From Psychrobacter sp. 28M-43 (GTDB lineage: Bacteria > Pseudomonadota > Gammaproteobacteria > Pseudomonadales > Moraxellaceae): a DNA stretch of 64,000 bases. Where the stretch lies: the NCBI RefSeq assembly GCF_014770435.1, contig NZ_CP061739.1, positions 1,674,001 through 1,738,000 of the forward strand, written 5' to 3'. The notes below the pieces were generated by a model, which saw only the letters and a program-made list of their open reading frames with translations, had not been told where the DNA came from and did not search any database. How positions within the stretch are numbered: the stretch's first letter is position 1; every line of letters begins with the position of its first letter. The position numbers and the translations under genes were made by a program. This document shows, piece by piece, positions 55,114 to 64,000 of this stretch.

Positions 55114-57102
55114 TTAAGGCTGGTTCCATATAGAAAAGCCCGACTTATTTTTAGTATGCTTAAACTTACTTTTTCTTAGCATATGACTTTTATGCTTTAG
55201 TGCCTTAAGCGCACCACTTCTGCTGACGGTCGCCATAGAGAATTTGTGGTGACTTGCAACATCATTTTTAGCCTTGTCGCTATCTTTACGAATATTAACG
55301 CCATCGTCGTTGTAATCTTTCCTGTATACGCTTGTGTTTACTTCCTTGTTATCAGACACTTCATGATTAGCAGAGTTACTACTGTTATCTGATTCATTTC
55401 CTTCTGCTGATTCATCAGTGCTACTTCCCACATGATGTTCAAGTTCAGCTTGATTAACAATCAACTGCTGAGTCGGCAATGCATGTTCTACTTTATATTT
55501 CGCGACTTTCTTTAATATATCGACAAACAAAGCGTTTTGTTTGTCATAGAACTCAATGATACCAATAGCATTCACATAAGCTTGCAACTGAATAACATAG
55601 CAATCTTGGCGCAGCTCCAAAATATTGACCTGATTCCATTCTTGATTGGTCAAATCATGCTCTTTTATAAATTCATCCAAGTCATTAACCATTTTGAATA
55701 TTACGTCAAGATCAGCGGTACGCTTAATATATAAGTAGTGGAAAAAACGAAACATATCGCGAGAGGTAAAGTTTTCGATCTGCATCGATGAAAAGTCACC
55801 ATTTGGTACCGTAACAATCGTCCGCGACAAGGTCCGTACACGCGATGAGCGAATACCAATGTCGATAACTGTCCCTTCGTAAGTACCAAACTTACAATAG
55901 TCACCGATACGCACAGGTGAATCTGCGACGACGACGACACTACCAACTAAGTTTTCAATCGTCTTTTGCGCACCAAGGGCCAACGCCAAACCACCCACAC
56001 CCAGTGCGGCAATACCAGTGGTCAAATCAAAACCCAAATTGCCAAAAATAACAATCACTGCAAATATCAGTAATAGCGCTTTGACGACCTTACGCAGCAG
56101 TCCCAAAATTGAGACTCGCTCAGTATAGTTTTTCTTGTAGCTCAGATTTACCGCTCGAGTAAATATCGCATCGATCACTCGTAATAGTAACCAAGTCAGC
56201 GCCAACCAAGAGGCTATATCCGTAAAGCGATTGACTGGCTCACGTAGTGTTACCGATACGCCTGCATAAACCATCACCTCTGATAGTATCAATGCCATAA
56301 TGACCACAGAGAGTGGCAATATTACTTTGTTAGGTAACGGCAATGGCGTACCACGCAAATACGGATAAACAATCCTTAATAAGTGGTATAGCAACCATAC
56401 CGCGACATAAGTAAGTACAAAGCTAGTCACAATCATGGTGAGCGCGGCGACCAAATCAGCTAGTTGATAACCGAAAAGCTTTTTGCCATCTAAAGAATCA
56501 ACCGTATAGCGCGAGACTAAGGTCGGCTCAGTATTCTCTATCACTTCTGGTACTGAGGTCAGCGTATCGCTAGAGAATTGCCAATATTGTTCGTTCTGTT
56601 TTGAGACTACCCTTTCTAGCAATAGCGGAACACTTCGCTCCCCGATATTAATCACACCGACATTTTCTTGGCTAGGTGGCAGTTGGTCAGTTAGATTACC
56701 CTCAGGTGAATTGCTAATCTGTAGATCCGGCTGAAAACGCCCCCCGGCATCCAGTGCTTGTTTGAACTGACGCACAACGGTCGTTGGGTTATCGGACTTA
56801 GATAAGTTGAGATAATTACTTGCCAGCAAATAATCATTTTCACCCAGCGCACTGATAAACCCTTGTACCGTATGACGCGGTGTATCTCGACCAAATGAGT
56901 CAGGCAATGGCGTACTTACTGTCTCTCCACTACTGTCATTACCCACTCCAAGCGCACCAGCCTCAACAGCATAAGCATTATTTGGCAAGGCAATACTCAA
57001 CAGCATAGTCAGTAATAGCATTGCGACTATAAATGGCATTTTAGTAATAGCAGAGAATAAATTAGGCGAAGGACTGGGAGTCAGATTATGCTTGATAGAC
57101 AA
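55114..57102 (-). CDS. MscS-type mechanosensitive channel with exported N-terminal domain
   Basis: This 662-residue inner-membrane channel should open under osmotic stress. A signal peptide (to about residue 46) precedes a periplasmic domain of about 160 residues. Then come about four helices and the MscS core: pore helix TTGIAALGVGGLALALGAQKTIENL, then DYCKFGTYEGTVIDIGIRSSRVRTLSRTIVTVPN. After it is a long Ser/Asn/Glu-rich linker and a basic tail ending FSIWNQP. The TTG start at 57102 has AGAGG 6 nt upstream; ATG at 57039 would also keep a signal peptide. It is a single gene, facing the AlkA-like gene. Confidence 0.9.
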   Translation of the reverse strand: MSIKHNLTPSPSPNLFSAITKMPFIVAMLLLTMLLSIALPNNAYAVEAGALGVGNDSSGETVSTPLPDSFGRDTPRHTVQGFISALGENDYLLASNYLNLSKSDNPTTVVRQFKQALDAGGRFQPDLQISNSPEGNLTDQLPPSQENVGVINIGERSVPLLLERVVSKQNEQYWQFSSDTLTSVPEVIENTEPTLVSRYTVDSLDGKKLFGYQLADLVAALTMIVTSFVLTYVAVWLLYHLLRIVYPYLRGTPLPLPNKVILPLSVVIMALILSEVMVYAGVSVTLREPVNRFTDIASWLALTWLLLRVIDAIFTRAVNLSYKKNYTERVSILGLLRKVVKALLLIFAVIVIFGNLGFDLTTGIAALGVGGLALALGAQKTIENLVGSVVVVADSPVRIGDYCKFGTYEGTVIDIGIRSSRVRTLSRTIVTVPNGDFSSMQIENFTSRDMFRFFHYLYIKRTADLDVIFKMVNDLDEFIKEHDLTNQEWNQVNILELRQDCYVIQLQAYVNAIGIIEFYDKQNALFVDILKKVAKYKVEHALPTQQLIVNQAELEHHVGSSTDESAEGNESDNSSNSANHEVSDNKEVNTSVYRKDYNDDGVNIRKDSDKAKNDVASHHKFSMATVSRSGALKALKHKSHMLRKSKFKHTKNKSGFSIWNQP

Positions 57103-57538
57103 AACAAACCTCTTAGTTTAAAAATGGCACGATAAATGACAGGTGACGTCCATACTATAGTAACAATTATTTATAACAGCAGTGCTTTTGATTACGCAAT
57201 TTTGTAGCTAACTGTATTGATATTTGGTTTCTTACTCTATGTGCGCTTCTAATATAGTAGGTATTTTTAAGGATAGGTTTCTCCTATAAAACTAAGAAGA
57301 TGCTCATAGAATGTTTAGGTAAATTAATTTTTAATAAACTATTTAGCAAACTAACATGAATACCATTCAGCCTACCCTGAATAAACATTAGGTTAAAGTA
57401 GTTTATAAAGCGGGTTAATTTGTAGATAATGAGCGCAGTTTTGCTTATATACTGTTTTTTGTAACTTTTGACCCCTTTTACGTCATAATAGTTACCTCTC
57501 ATTTCTGCATTTTTAACTTGATTACTTTGGAATCGACT
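57103..57538. other. Intergenic region between the MscS-like and BtuB-like genes
   Basis: A 436-bp gap between divergent genes. One small hairpin ATTCAG-N6-CTGAAT (57365-57382) is present. I searched it by eye for a cobalamin riboswitch and saw none of its conserved boxes. Promoters for both genes must lie here. Confidence 0.5.
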
Positions 57539-59431
57539 ATGTCTGTAACACGTGCATCTTCACGTACCTATCTTCGTTTAAGTATTTTGAGCGCGCTTGG
57601 TTTACTTGCAGTAAATACTGCAATGGCAGCTACCTCTGAAAACACTTCCATCAACGATAGCAATTTGCCACAAGTTGAGCTTGATGAAATTGTCGTAACA
57701 GCCACTCGCACACCTACTAAGACAAGCAATGTAATTGCGCAAACACGAGTAATTAATAAAGAAGAGTTACAACGTTATCAAGGTCAAACTGTTTTGGACG
57801 TACTCAAACGTCAGCCAGGCATTGCTTTTAAACAAAACGGTGGTCTTGGCGCTTCTTCAAACTTTTATATGCGCGGCTACGATAGCAAACAAGTCCTCGT
57901 ATTGATTGATGGTATACGTTATAGCTCAGTCAGTGCTGGAGGCGCCGCTTTAAACTTGCTACCTGCTGATCAAATTGATCGAATTGAAGTTCTCTATGGT
58001 GCATCAGGTTCTAGCATCTATGGTGCGGATGCGATGGGCGGTGTGATTCAAGTATTCACTAAAGGCAGCAATATAGATCGAAGTAGCATGTCAGTTACCG
58101 CGGGTATCGGCTCAAACGATCATTACGTATATGGTGCAAGCGCACAACTTGCCAATACTAATGGTACTACATTAAGTCTTTCAGCCAGTCACAACGAAAC
58201 AGATGGTATCAATGCGACCCGACCAGATCCCAGTAATCAAAACGACCCTTATAACAAAGACGCTGATGGTTTTGAGAGCGACAGTGTAAGCCTAGCAGTC
58301 AATCAGCGTTTTGGCGATACGTTACTGACAGGTGCTAGTATCTTGTATAGTAAATCCACTACTGAATATGACGACGGTATTTTTGAAGACGTTCATGCTG
58401 ATCAAGAAAACGGCGCAGCGCAAGCTTATGTCGACTGGCAATATATGCCTGATGCCTCTGTTAAGATCCAATATGGTCACTCTGTTGATAAAAGTGAGTC
58501 TTATGCTAAGTATCCGAACGTATTCGATGGTACTCAAGACCAGATTAGCTTAGTTGGTAAAAACAAGCTGCTAGCTGGTGAAGCTGTTTATGGTCTCGAA
58601 TACCTCACTCAAGACTTAGACAGTACGGCTTACAGTATTGATGACCGTAATGTCAAAAGTGCCTTTGCTGGCTATGTCGTCGCCAATGACCGCTTTGATG
58701 CCCAAGCTAACCTACGCTACGATGATGACTCACGTTATGGTGATGAAACCACCTATAATTTGGGCGGTGCGATGCATCTTAGTCCTAATTTTCGTGTTGG
58801 TGCGAGCTATGCTAAAGGCTTCCGCGCACCTGTCTTTAATGATTTAAGTCCTGCATATGGTGGCGATCTTAACCTTAATCCTGAGACTAGCGACAACTAT
58901 GAAGTATTTGCTCAGTACGATAGCACTCGGCACAGCACACGTCTGACAGGTTATCGCAGTGATGTGGATAATTTAATTGCTTACTCTAATTTCAAAGCAA
59001 AGAATATCAATAGCGCTAAGATTGAAGGCATATCATTAACCTCTGACTGGGAAATGAACGACTATCTGTTTGGCGGCAGCTATGACTACCAGAAGGCAGA
59101 AGACAGTAGTGGCGGAAGTGATGATAGCAACTCTCTTCCCTACCGTCCTGAACACAAGGGCTTGGTATATGTCGGATACCGTCTGCCAAGTTTAGATATA
59201 CGCGCTGAATATCAGTATGTAGGGGACTATTACAGCAGAATTACCAATACTGACTCTCAATTTGTAGACAACTATGGATTGCTGAACATCAGTGGTAACT
59301 ACAAACTTACTGATAATTTGTCTATGACTGCACGTCTAAACAACATCACTAACGAAGATTATATAACAGATATTGGCTATAATACTGACGGTATTAACTA
59401 CTTTACCTCTCTAACCTACAACTGGTACTAA
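57539..59431 (+). CDS. TonB-dependent receptor, BtuB-like
   Basis: This outer-membrane receptor takes up a scarce ligand using TonB energy. The 630-residue protein has a signal peptide (LSALGLLAVNTAMA, to about residue 30), a TonB box in the segment VELDEIVVTATR and a plug domain (VLDVLKRQPGIAFKQNGGLG, MRGYDSKQVLVLIDGI, IEVLYGASGSSIYGADAMGGVI). A 22-strand barrel ends in NWY, a normal aromatic C-terminus. Length and plug resemble BtuB, so vitamin B12 is the leading candidate. No B12 riboswitch or transport genes are near, so a siderophore receptor is possible. The ATG at 57539 is chosen. Confidence 0.88.
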   Translation: MSVTRASSRTYLRLSILSALGLLAVNTAMAATSENTSINDSNLPQVELDEIVVTATRTPTKTSNVIAQTRVINKEELQRYQGQTVLDVLKRQPGIAFKQNGGLGASSNFYMRGYDSKQVLVLIDGIRYSSVSAGGAALNLLPADQIDRIEVLYGASGSSIYGADAMGGVIQVFTKGSNIDRSSMSVTAGIGSNDHYVYGASAQLANTNGTTLSLSASHNETDGINATRPDPSNQNDPYNKDADGFESDSVSLAVNQRFGDTLLTGASILYSKSTTEYDDGIFEDVHADQENGAAQAYVDWQYMPDASVKIQYGHSVDKSESYAKYPNVFDGTQDQISLVGKNKLLAGEAVYGLEYLTQDLDSTAYSIDDRNVKSAFAGYVVANDRFDAQANLRYDDDSRYGDETTYNLGGAMHLSPNFRVGASYAKGFRAPVFNDLSPAYGGDLNLNPETSDNYEVFAQYDSTRHSTRLTGYRSDVDNLIAYSNFKAKNINSAKIEGISLTSDWEMNDYLFGGSYDYQKAEDSSGGSDDSNSLPYRPEHKGLVYVGYRLPSLDIRAEYQYVGDYYSRITNTDSQFVDNYGLLNISGNYKLTDNLSMTARLNNITNEDYITDIGYNTDGINYFTSLTYNWY

Positions 59432-59464
59432 TTTTGGCTGAGTAGTATCAAAAAACATTAAAAC

Positions 59465-59494
59465 AAAAAAGGTCATCAGTCGATGGCCTTTTTT
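59465..59494 (+). terminator. Terminator after the TonB receptor gene
   Basis: AAAAAAGGTCATC (59465-59477) pairs with GATGGCCTTTTTT (59482-59494; one G-T pair) across a 4-nt loop. Confidence 0.88.
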
Positions 59495-59592
59495 ATGGCT
59501 ATAGATTCCTGTTTGAGGTTTTGTTTGTCTAAGGCATCAGCTATTTATCTCAGTCAATAGGTGACAATTAACCACTCATCTATTACAATAAC

Positions 59593-59734
59593 GACCTCCG
59601 AGAGGTGTTGCGCCATAACAGTGATTTACTGCATTAACATTCTATAGTTATGCAATCACAGGTTATGTTAGGCTCGGTTAACTGTCGAGAGTCCATGTTT
59701 TTGGTCACTCACAGCGCAAACAACGGCACCTGCG
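59593..59734 (+). promoter_or_regulatory. S-adenosylhomocysteine (SAH) riboswitch
   Basis: This leader element upstream of ahcY should sense SAH and turn expression on. P1 pairs CCGAG (59598-59602) with CTCGG (59673-59677). The conserved AGGTGTTGCG follows the first P1 arm. P2 pairs CATAAC/GTTATG and GTGATT/AATCAC inside. The downstream pseudoknot arm CAACGGCACCTGCG (59721-59734) pairs CACCT with AGGTG (59603-59607). These match the known SAH riboswitch consensus in order and spacing, and the gene context is the expected one. Confidence 0.85.
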
Positions 59735-59779
59735 TTTTTATTCTTTTTATCATTCGTTAACCACTGATAGGAGCATATT

Positions 59780-61204
59780 ATGGACGCAGTGTCTACTACA
59801 CCATCTGCCCATACGATCGATCCCTCTTTCACTGACTACAAAGTCGCTGACATCAGCCTTGCTGATTACGGCCGCCGTGAAATCACCCTTGCTGAAGCCG
59901 AAATGCCTGCCCTAATGGGCTTGCGTCGTCGCTACGAAGCCGACCAACCGCTTAAGGGCGCAAAAATCGCTGGCTGTATCCACATGACTATTCAGACTGC
60001 CGTACTTATCGAGACATTAGTCGCGCTAGGTGCTGAAGTACGCTGGACATCATGTAACATCTTCTCAACTCAAGACCATGCTGCTGCTGCGATTGCTGCT
60101 GCTGGTATCTCTGTTTATGCTTGGAAAGGCGAAACAGAAGAAGAGTATGAATGGTGCCTACGTCAGCAAGTACATGTTGGCGGCGAAGCGTCAGGCCAAC
60201 TTTGGGATGCTAACTTAATCTTGGATGATGGCGGTGATTTGACCGCTTTGATTCACAGCGATTATGCAGAGCTGCTTGATAACATCCATGGTATCTCAGA
60301 AGAAACCACTACTGGCGTTCATCGCTTGGTTGAGATGCTTGGTAAAGGTACACTTAAAGTACCAGCCATCAACGTCAACGATGCAGTTACCAAGTCTAAA
60401 AATGACAACAAATACGGCTGCCGTCATAGCTTAAACGATGCTATTAAACGCGCTACCGATATGTTCCTTGCTGGTCGCCGCGCTTTAGTTATCGGTTATG
60501 GCGATGTAGGTAAAGGTTCTACACAAAGCTTACGCCAAGAGGGCATGATCGTACGTGTTTCAGAAGTTGACCCTATCTGTGCTATGCAGGCATGTATGGA
60601 CGGCTTTGAAGTCTTATCACCATACATCGACGGTGACAATACTGGCGGCGCAGCCAGCATCAACAAGCGCTTGCTTGAAGACACTGATATGATCGTCACC
60701 ACGACTGGTAACTATCACGTTTGTGACCGTCATATGCTAGCAGCCCTTAAGCCTGGTGCTGTGGTATGTAACATCGGTCACTTTGATACAGAAATCGACA
60801 CACAGTTTATGCGTGACAACTGGCGCTGGGTTGAGATCAAGCCACAAGTTCATCAAATCTTCCGCTCAGACGATGAGAACGATTATTTGATCTTGCTTGC
60901 TGAAGGTCGCCTAGTGAACCTAGGTAACGCAACTGGTCACCCATCACGCGTGATGGACGGCTCATTTGCCAACCAAGTATTGGCTCAAATGTATCTGTTC
61001 GAAGAAAAATTTGCTGACTTGCCAGCTGACCAACGTACTGACAACCTATACGTAAAAGTACTGCCTAAAAAGTTAGACGAAGAAGTGGCCGCTGCGATGG
61101 TTGCAGGCTTTAACGGTACGCTAACCAAGCTGACCCAAAAGCAAGCTGAGTATTTGGGTGTGCCAGTTGAAGGTCCATTCAAGCCTGACGCTTATAAATA
61201 CTAA
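59780..61204 (+). CDS. ahcY: Adenosylhomocysteinase
   Basis: AhcY splits S-adenosylhomocysteine to adenosine and homocysteine, so keeping methylation going. The 474 residues include the NAD-binding [19 protein letters not shown], the catalytic Lys/Asp region [24 protein letters not shown], and the C-terminal [10 protein letters not shown] typical of the family. AGGAG precedes ATG 59780. metF follows 13 bp after its stop. The SAH riboswitch is upstream, so the operon should respond to the enzyme's own substrate. Confidence 0.97.
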   Translation: MDAVSTTPSAHTIDPSFTDYKVADISLADYGRREITLAEAEMPALMGLRRRYEADQPLKGAKIAGCIHMTIQTAVLIETLVALGAEVRWTSCNIFSTQDHAAAAIAAAGISVYAWKGETEEEYEWCLRQQVHVGGEASGQLWDANLILDDGGDLTALIHSDYAELLDNIHGISEETTTGVHRLVEMLGKGTLKVPAINVNDAVTKSKNDNKYGCRHSLNDAIKRATDMFLAGRRALVIGYGDVGKGSTQSLRQEGMIVRVSEVDPICAMQACMDGFEVLSPYIDGDNTGGAASINKRLLEDTDMIVTTTGNYHVCDRHMLAALKPGAVVCNIGHFDTEIDTQFMRDNWRWVEIKPQVHQIFRSDDENDYLILLAEGRLVNLGNATGHPSRVMDGSFANQVLAQMYLFEEKFADLPADQRTDNLYVKVLPKKLDEEVAAAMVAGFNGTLTKLTQKQAEYLGVPVEGPFKPDAYKY

Positions 61205-61217
61205 AAGGAGCCTGACT

Positions 61218-62066
61218 GTGAGTAAGCCTGCTTTCTCCTTTGAGTTCTTTCCTGCAAAGACCGAGCAAGGTCACGAAAAGCTTCTCAGCACTTATGATGA
61301 GCTTAATAAGTTGTCACCAGCTTATTTTTCGGTAACTTACGGTGCGGGCGGTTCAACCCGTAGCCGCACCTTAGATATCGTACAGGCACTAAGTGCGCGT
61401 GGTACCACTGAAATCGCGCCGCACCTGTCTTGTATTGGTGATGATAAAAGTGAAATCGCTGAATTGCTCGAGTATTATAAGACTTTAGGTATTAGACGTT
61501 TAGTAGCGCTACGCGGCGACTTGCCATCAGGTCAGGTGGGCATGGGTGAGCTACCATTTGCGGTAGATTTGGTAAAGTACATTCGTGAGCATTCAGGTGA
61601 TCACTTCCATATCGAAGTGGCCTCCTACCCTGAAATGCACCCACAAGCGCGTAGCTTTGAGTTTGATATCGATAATCTGGTAAATAAATACCAAGCTGGT
61701 GCCAATGCGTCGATTACTCAGTTTTTTTACAACGCTGACAGCTATCTGTACTTGCGTGATAAGTTAGAGAAACGCGGTATTGATACGGTAGCTCAGCCTT
61801 TGGTCGCTGGTATCATGCCAATTACCAATTCAAGCAATCTCTTGCGTTTTGCTGATAGCTGTGGTGCTGATATTCCGCGCTATGTACGTAAGCAGTTGAC
61901 GGATTTTGGTGACGATAGTAAGGCTATTCGCGAGTTTGGATTTGATGTGGTTTATCGCTTGTGTGAACGCTTGATTGCCGAGGGCGTACCTGCCATGCAT
62001 TTTTATAGCATGAACAAAGTTGAGCCAAACAAACGCTTGGTAGAAGCATTGGGATTGACTGCTTAA
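61218..62066 (+). CDS. metF: 5,10-methylenetetrahydrofolate reductase
   Basis: MetF makes 5-methyl-THF, the methyl donor for methionine synthesis from homocysteine. The 282 residues of a FAD TIM barrel begin KPAFSFEFFPAKTEQGHEKL and include YFSVTYGAGGSTRSRTLDIV, LVALRGDLPSG and ASYPEMHPQA. The start is GTG 61218 with AAAAGGAG 8 nt upstream; the longer frame opening inside ahcY lacks support. With ahcY it forms a two-gene methyl-cycle operon, controlled by the riboswitch. Confidence 0.95.
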   Translation: MSKPAFSFEFFPAKTEQGHEKLLSTYDELNKLSPAYFSVTYGAGGSTRSRTLDIVQALSARGTTEIAPHLSCIGDDKSEIAELLEYYKTLGIRRLVALRGDLPSGQVGMGELPFAVDLVKYIREHSGDHFHIEVASYPEMHPQARSFEFDIDNLVNKYQAGANASITQFFYNADSYLYLRDKLEKRGIDTVAQPLVAGIMPITNSSNLLRFADSCGADIPRYVRKQLTDFGDDSKAIREFGFDVVYRLCERLIAEGVPAMHFYSMNKVEPNKRLVEALGLTA

Positions 62067-62366
62067 ATTTGTAAGCATTCTAAAATATTCCTTAATTATT
62101 CCTGAATACATTATTAATAACTGGCGCTTCTAGGAGCGCCAGTTTTTTATTGTCAAAATTTTGACCAATAACCCTTTACCGTTTTATTCATACACTTTAT
62201 CTTATTTGATTTTTAAAAATTTCTTCACTGTGTAATAATGCTGCTCTAAAAATAATTATCTTTATTAAGAAAAATTCTCATAAAACAAATGTCATTAATT
62301 GTCTCAAGTGATATTCTATAGATCTAATAATAACTATACTCAATCAAATAATAGGAATAAGACCAC
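62067..62366. other. Intergenic region after metF
   Basis: This 300-bp AT-rich gap holds the metF terminator (62119-62144) and presumably the rsmE promoter. Nothing else was seen. Confidence 0.5.
62119..62144 (+). terminator. Terminator of the ahcY-metF operon
   Basis: Perfect arms AACTGGCGCT (62119-62128) and AGCGCCAGTT (62135-62144) with a 6-nt loop and T6 run. Confidence 0.92.
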
Positions 62367-63248
62367 GTGCGACGTTTTTTTTATGCCGTTAACAACGACA
62401 ATGCTGATGCCTCAGCACTACCTAAATTGGGTGAGTTGCCACTAGGTAGCAATGTCGAATTACCCGATAGTGTTGTCCATCACTGGTGCCGTGTACTACG
62501 AGCCCATATTGGTGATCAAGGGGTTTTGTTCGATGGATTTGGCGGCGAATATACAGTAAAGCTACAGGCAATCAGTAAAAAAAATGCCACTGCTACTTTG
62601 CTTACACATATAGACGACGATCGTACGCCGCCTACTATCACTCAGATTGGTTTGGTAATGAGCCGCGGTGAGCGTATGGACTATGCTATTCAAAAAGCAA
62701 CTGAGCTTGGGGTGACTGCTATTCAGTTGCTCAGCAGCCACCATGGTGAAGTCACATTGAAACCCGCTCAAGTTGAAAAGAAACTGGCACATTGGCAACA
62801 AGTAGCGATTGCCGCTTGTGAACAATGTGGTCTTAATCGTCCGCCTCTTATTCTTGCGCCACAATCTATCAATGAATGGCTAAGCAATACCAATTCTGAG
62901 GCTATGGCTACTGGCGTTACGAAGGCGCAAATGGCCGTCAGTTCTATCGTTTCTGTGCTTAGTCATGATCCTTACTACCAAGTATTAGCAAACGCTGCAG
63001 ATCTATGTATGCAAATGAGTGTACCAGCAGCAGGACAGCCTGCCATGCCTAACGCTCTATCTGATATTCTTAAACAACAGACCCCTTATATCAAACTGTT
63101 GATCGGGCCTGAGGGAGGTCTGAGTCAAGATGAATGTCAGCAGGCACAGAGTGTTGGATTTGAGCCTTGGCAGATCGGCACAAGAGTCTTGCGTACCGAG
63201 ACTGCACCAGTGGTAGCGTTAGCTACTTTACATGCCTTAAGCACCTAG
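62367..63248 (+). CDS. rsmE: 16S rRNA (uracil(1498)-N(3))-methyltransferase
   Basis: RsmE methylates U1498 in 16S rRNA. The 293-residue SPOUT enzyme shows the PUA-like N-terminal domain (VHHWCRVLRAHIGDQGVLFDGFGGEY), QIGLVMSRGERMDYAIQKATELGV and the knotted SAM-site LLIGPEGGLSQDECQQA with GTRVLRTETAPVVAL. The start is GTG 62367. A polar insertion of about 40 residues (around NSEAMATGVTKAQMAVSS) makes it longer than the usual 245. The gene is probably transcribed alone. Confidence 0.95.
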   Translation: MRRFFYAVNNDNADASALPKLGELPLGSNVELPDSVVHHWCRVLRAHIGDQGVLFDGFGGEYTVKLQAISKKNATATLLTHIDDDRTPPTITQIGLVMSRGERMDYAIQKATELGVTAIQLLSSHHGEVTLKPAQVEKKLAHWQQVAIAACEQCGLNRPPLILAPQSINEWLSNTNSEAMATGVTKAQMAVSSIVSVLSHDPYYQVLANAADLCMQMSVPAAGQPAMPNALSDILKQQTPYIKLLIGPEGGLSQDECQQAQSVGFEPWQIGTRVLRTETAPVVALATLHALST

Positions 63249-63421
63249 TAAAGACTGATAAGTACTAGTATGACTATCGTAGTTTTTATCTTTTATGCTT
63301 ATAGTCAAAAATAACGTCTGTTCTGTATCGTACATAGTAAAACGCGATGCCAACTCAATGTTAATAAATTGATAATGCAGTTCTTATTTCTATAAGCCCT
63401 TATCTTTTGTGAGCCACTATT

Positions 63422-64000
63422 ATGAGCAATTTTGACACTATTCCAGTATCAATCAAGCAGCAGTTGATGAGTACGCTATGTGAACAGCTTGAAGACGCCA
63501 TATTTGTATTAGATGATAATTTACGTTATTTAGCGGTTAATGCCAGTTATGAGCTTATGATTGGCTACAAAGAAGAGTTCTTAGTTGGTCGGCCACTTGG
63601 TATTTATGCTGCTAAGTTTTTATCAGAAGCAGAGCAGCTGATCTTGAAAGACATCAGTAAAAACCTAGACAGTCATGGATTTTACGAACTTGATTTTGCG
63701 ATGATTAATCGTTATGGCGAGCCTATTGATTGCCATGTCACTTATCGCAAGATTTATGTCGAACAGACGGCCTACCATGTCGGTATGCTGCGTGACATGT
63801 CATCCGTTATCAAAGACCAAAAACAGGTCGCGCATTTACTCAACTATGATCAGCTCACAGGTCTCCCTAACCGCAAGGTATTTTTGAGTCAGACAAGCGA
63901 CATGCTATTAGATAGTTATCAAGAGGTTGTCCTTGTACGCTTAAATATTGATCGTTATCGCAATCTTGCCAGCCTACTAGGGCCTGATGGTGCCAATGAC
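63422..64000 (+). CDS. PAS-GGDEF signalling protein (partial)
   Basis: The first 193 codons of a signalling protein are present, and the gene runs off the window. A PAS domain (about residues 17-130, EDAIFVLDDNLRYLAVNASYELMIGY) is followed by the start of a GGDEF domain, LLNYDQLTGLPNRKVFLSQ, the standard opening of diguanylate cyclases. A cyclic-di-GMP enzyme is likely. Whether the active-site GGDEF is intact, and whether an EAL domain follows, cannot be seen. No membrane helix precedes the PAS domain, so the sensor looks cytoplasmic. Confidence 0.88.
   Translation, partial: MSNFDTIPVSIKQQLMSTLCEQLEDAIFVLDDNLRYLAVNASYELMIGYKEEFLVGRPLGIYAAKFLSEAEQLILKDISKNLDSHGFYELDFAMINRYGEPIDCHVTYRKIYVEQTAYHVGMLRDMSSVIKDQKQVAHLLNYDQLTGLPNRKVFLSQTSDMLLDSYQEVVLVRLNIDRYRNLASLLGPDGAND

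Noticed and set aside
57103..57538. Possible cobalamin riboswitch upstream of the BtuB-like receptor
   Set aside because: None of the conserved B12-box or core sequences was seen, only one small hairpin.

Overview
The window reads as a chromosomal segment of a Psychrobacter-like member of the Moraxellaceae (Gammaproteobacteria). The inference rests on moderate, AT-leaning base composition and on gene content: trpG-trpD-trpC as a separate cluster, a large FabH-type synthase, DUF1543 and YoaK proteins, a UPF0114 protein, a collagen-like trimeric autotransporter and a diverged HolD-like protein. It was made by reading the sequence, without database searches, so the genus is probable and the species is not called.

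Layout. 1-6.5 kb (minus strand): 5'-part of dnaX, an orphan 420-residue protein, lysS, prfA and a FabH-like synthase. 6.8-10.5 kb (plus): pnuC overlapping a NadR-type kinase (nicotinamide riboside uptake and trapping), a UPF0114 membrane protein and creD. 10.6-15.5 kb: a YetF-type membrane protein with a Cys-rich tail, an EamA exporter, ohr divergent from an AraC regulator, a small membrane protein ending in 14-bp tandem repeats, and a methyltransferase. 15.7-26.4 kb (mostly minus): hrpA, DUF1543, a phosphoesterase/hydrolase pair, a DASS carboxylate transporter, a 50-residue ORF on plus, YoaK and fabI. 27-32.5 kb: folE, the collagen-like autotransporter, a lipoprotein MsrAB and an Fe-dependent alcohol dehydrogenase. 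32.7-39.7 kb: a yejA-gloB-yejBEF peptide uptake locus carrying a MITE-like element and preceded by a large hairpin. 40-45.8 kb: serC, a HolD-like protein, and a LemA/M48 protease pair. 46-50 kb: the 4.5S RNA gene, a SIMPL protein, a DUF4124 protein and glnA. 50.5-55 kb (plus): trpG, trpD, trpC, a Smr protein and an AlkA-type glycosylase. 55-64 kb: an MscS channel, a BtuB-like receptor, ahcY-metF behind an SAH riboswitch, rsmE and the start of a PAS-GGDEF protein.

Most genes are housekeeping. The observations with most content are (i) a candidate HolD (psi) subunit with a repeat-rich linker of about 145 residues, (ii) a trimeric autotransporter with 84 uninterrupted Gly-X-Y triplets, (iii) an SAH riboswitch in front of ahcY-metF, (iv) a near-consensus sigma-54 promoter with an NtrC-like site in front of glnA, (v) a 170-174 bp MITE-like element and a long hairpin in the yej region, and (vi) a run of 14-bp repeats that starts inside a gene. 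No CRISPR array, prophage, complete insertion sequence, tRNA or rRNA gene was seen. No wholly new multi-gene system could be supported.
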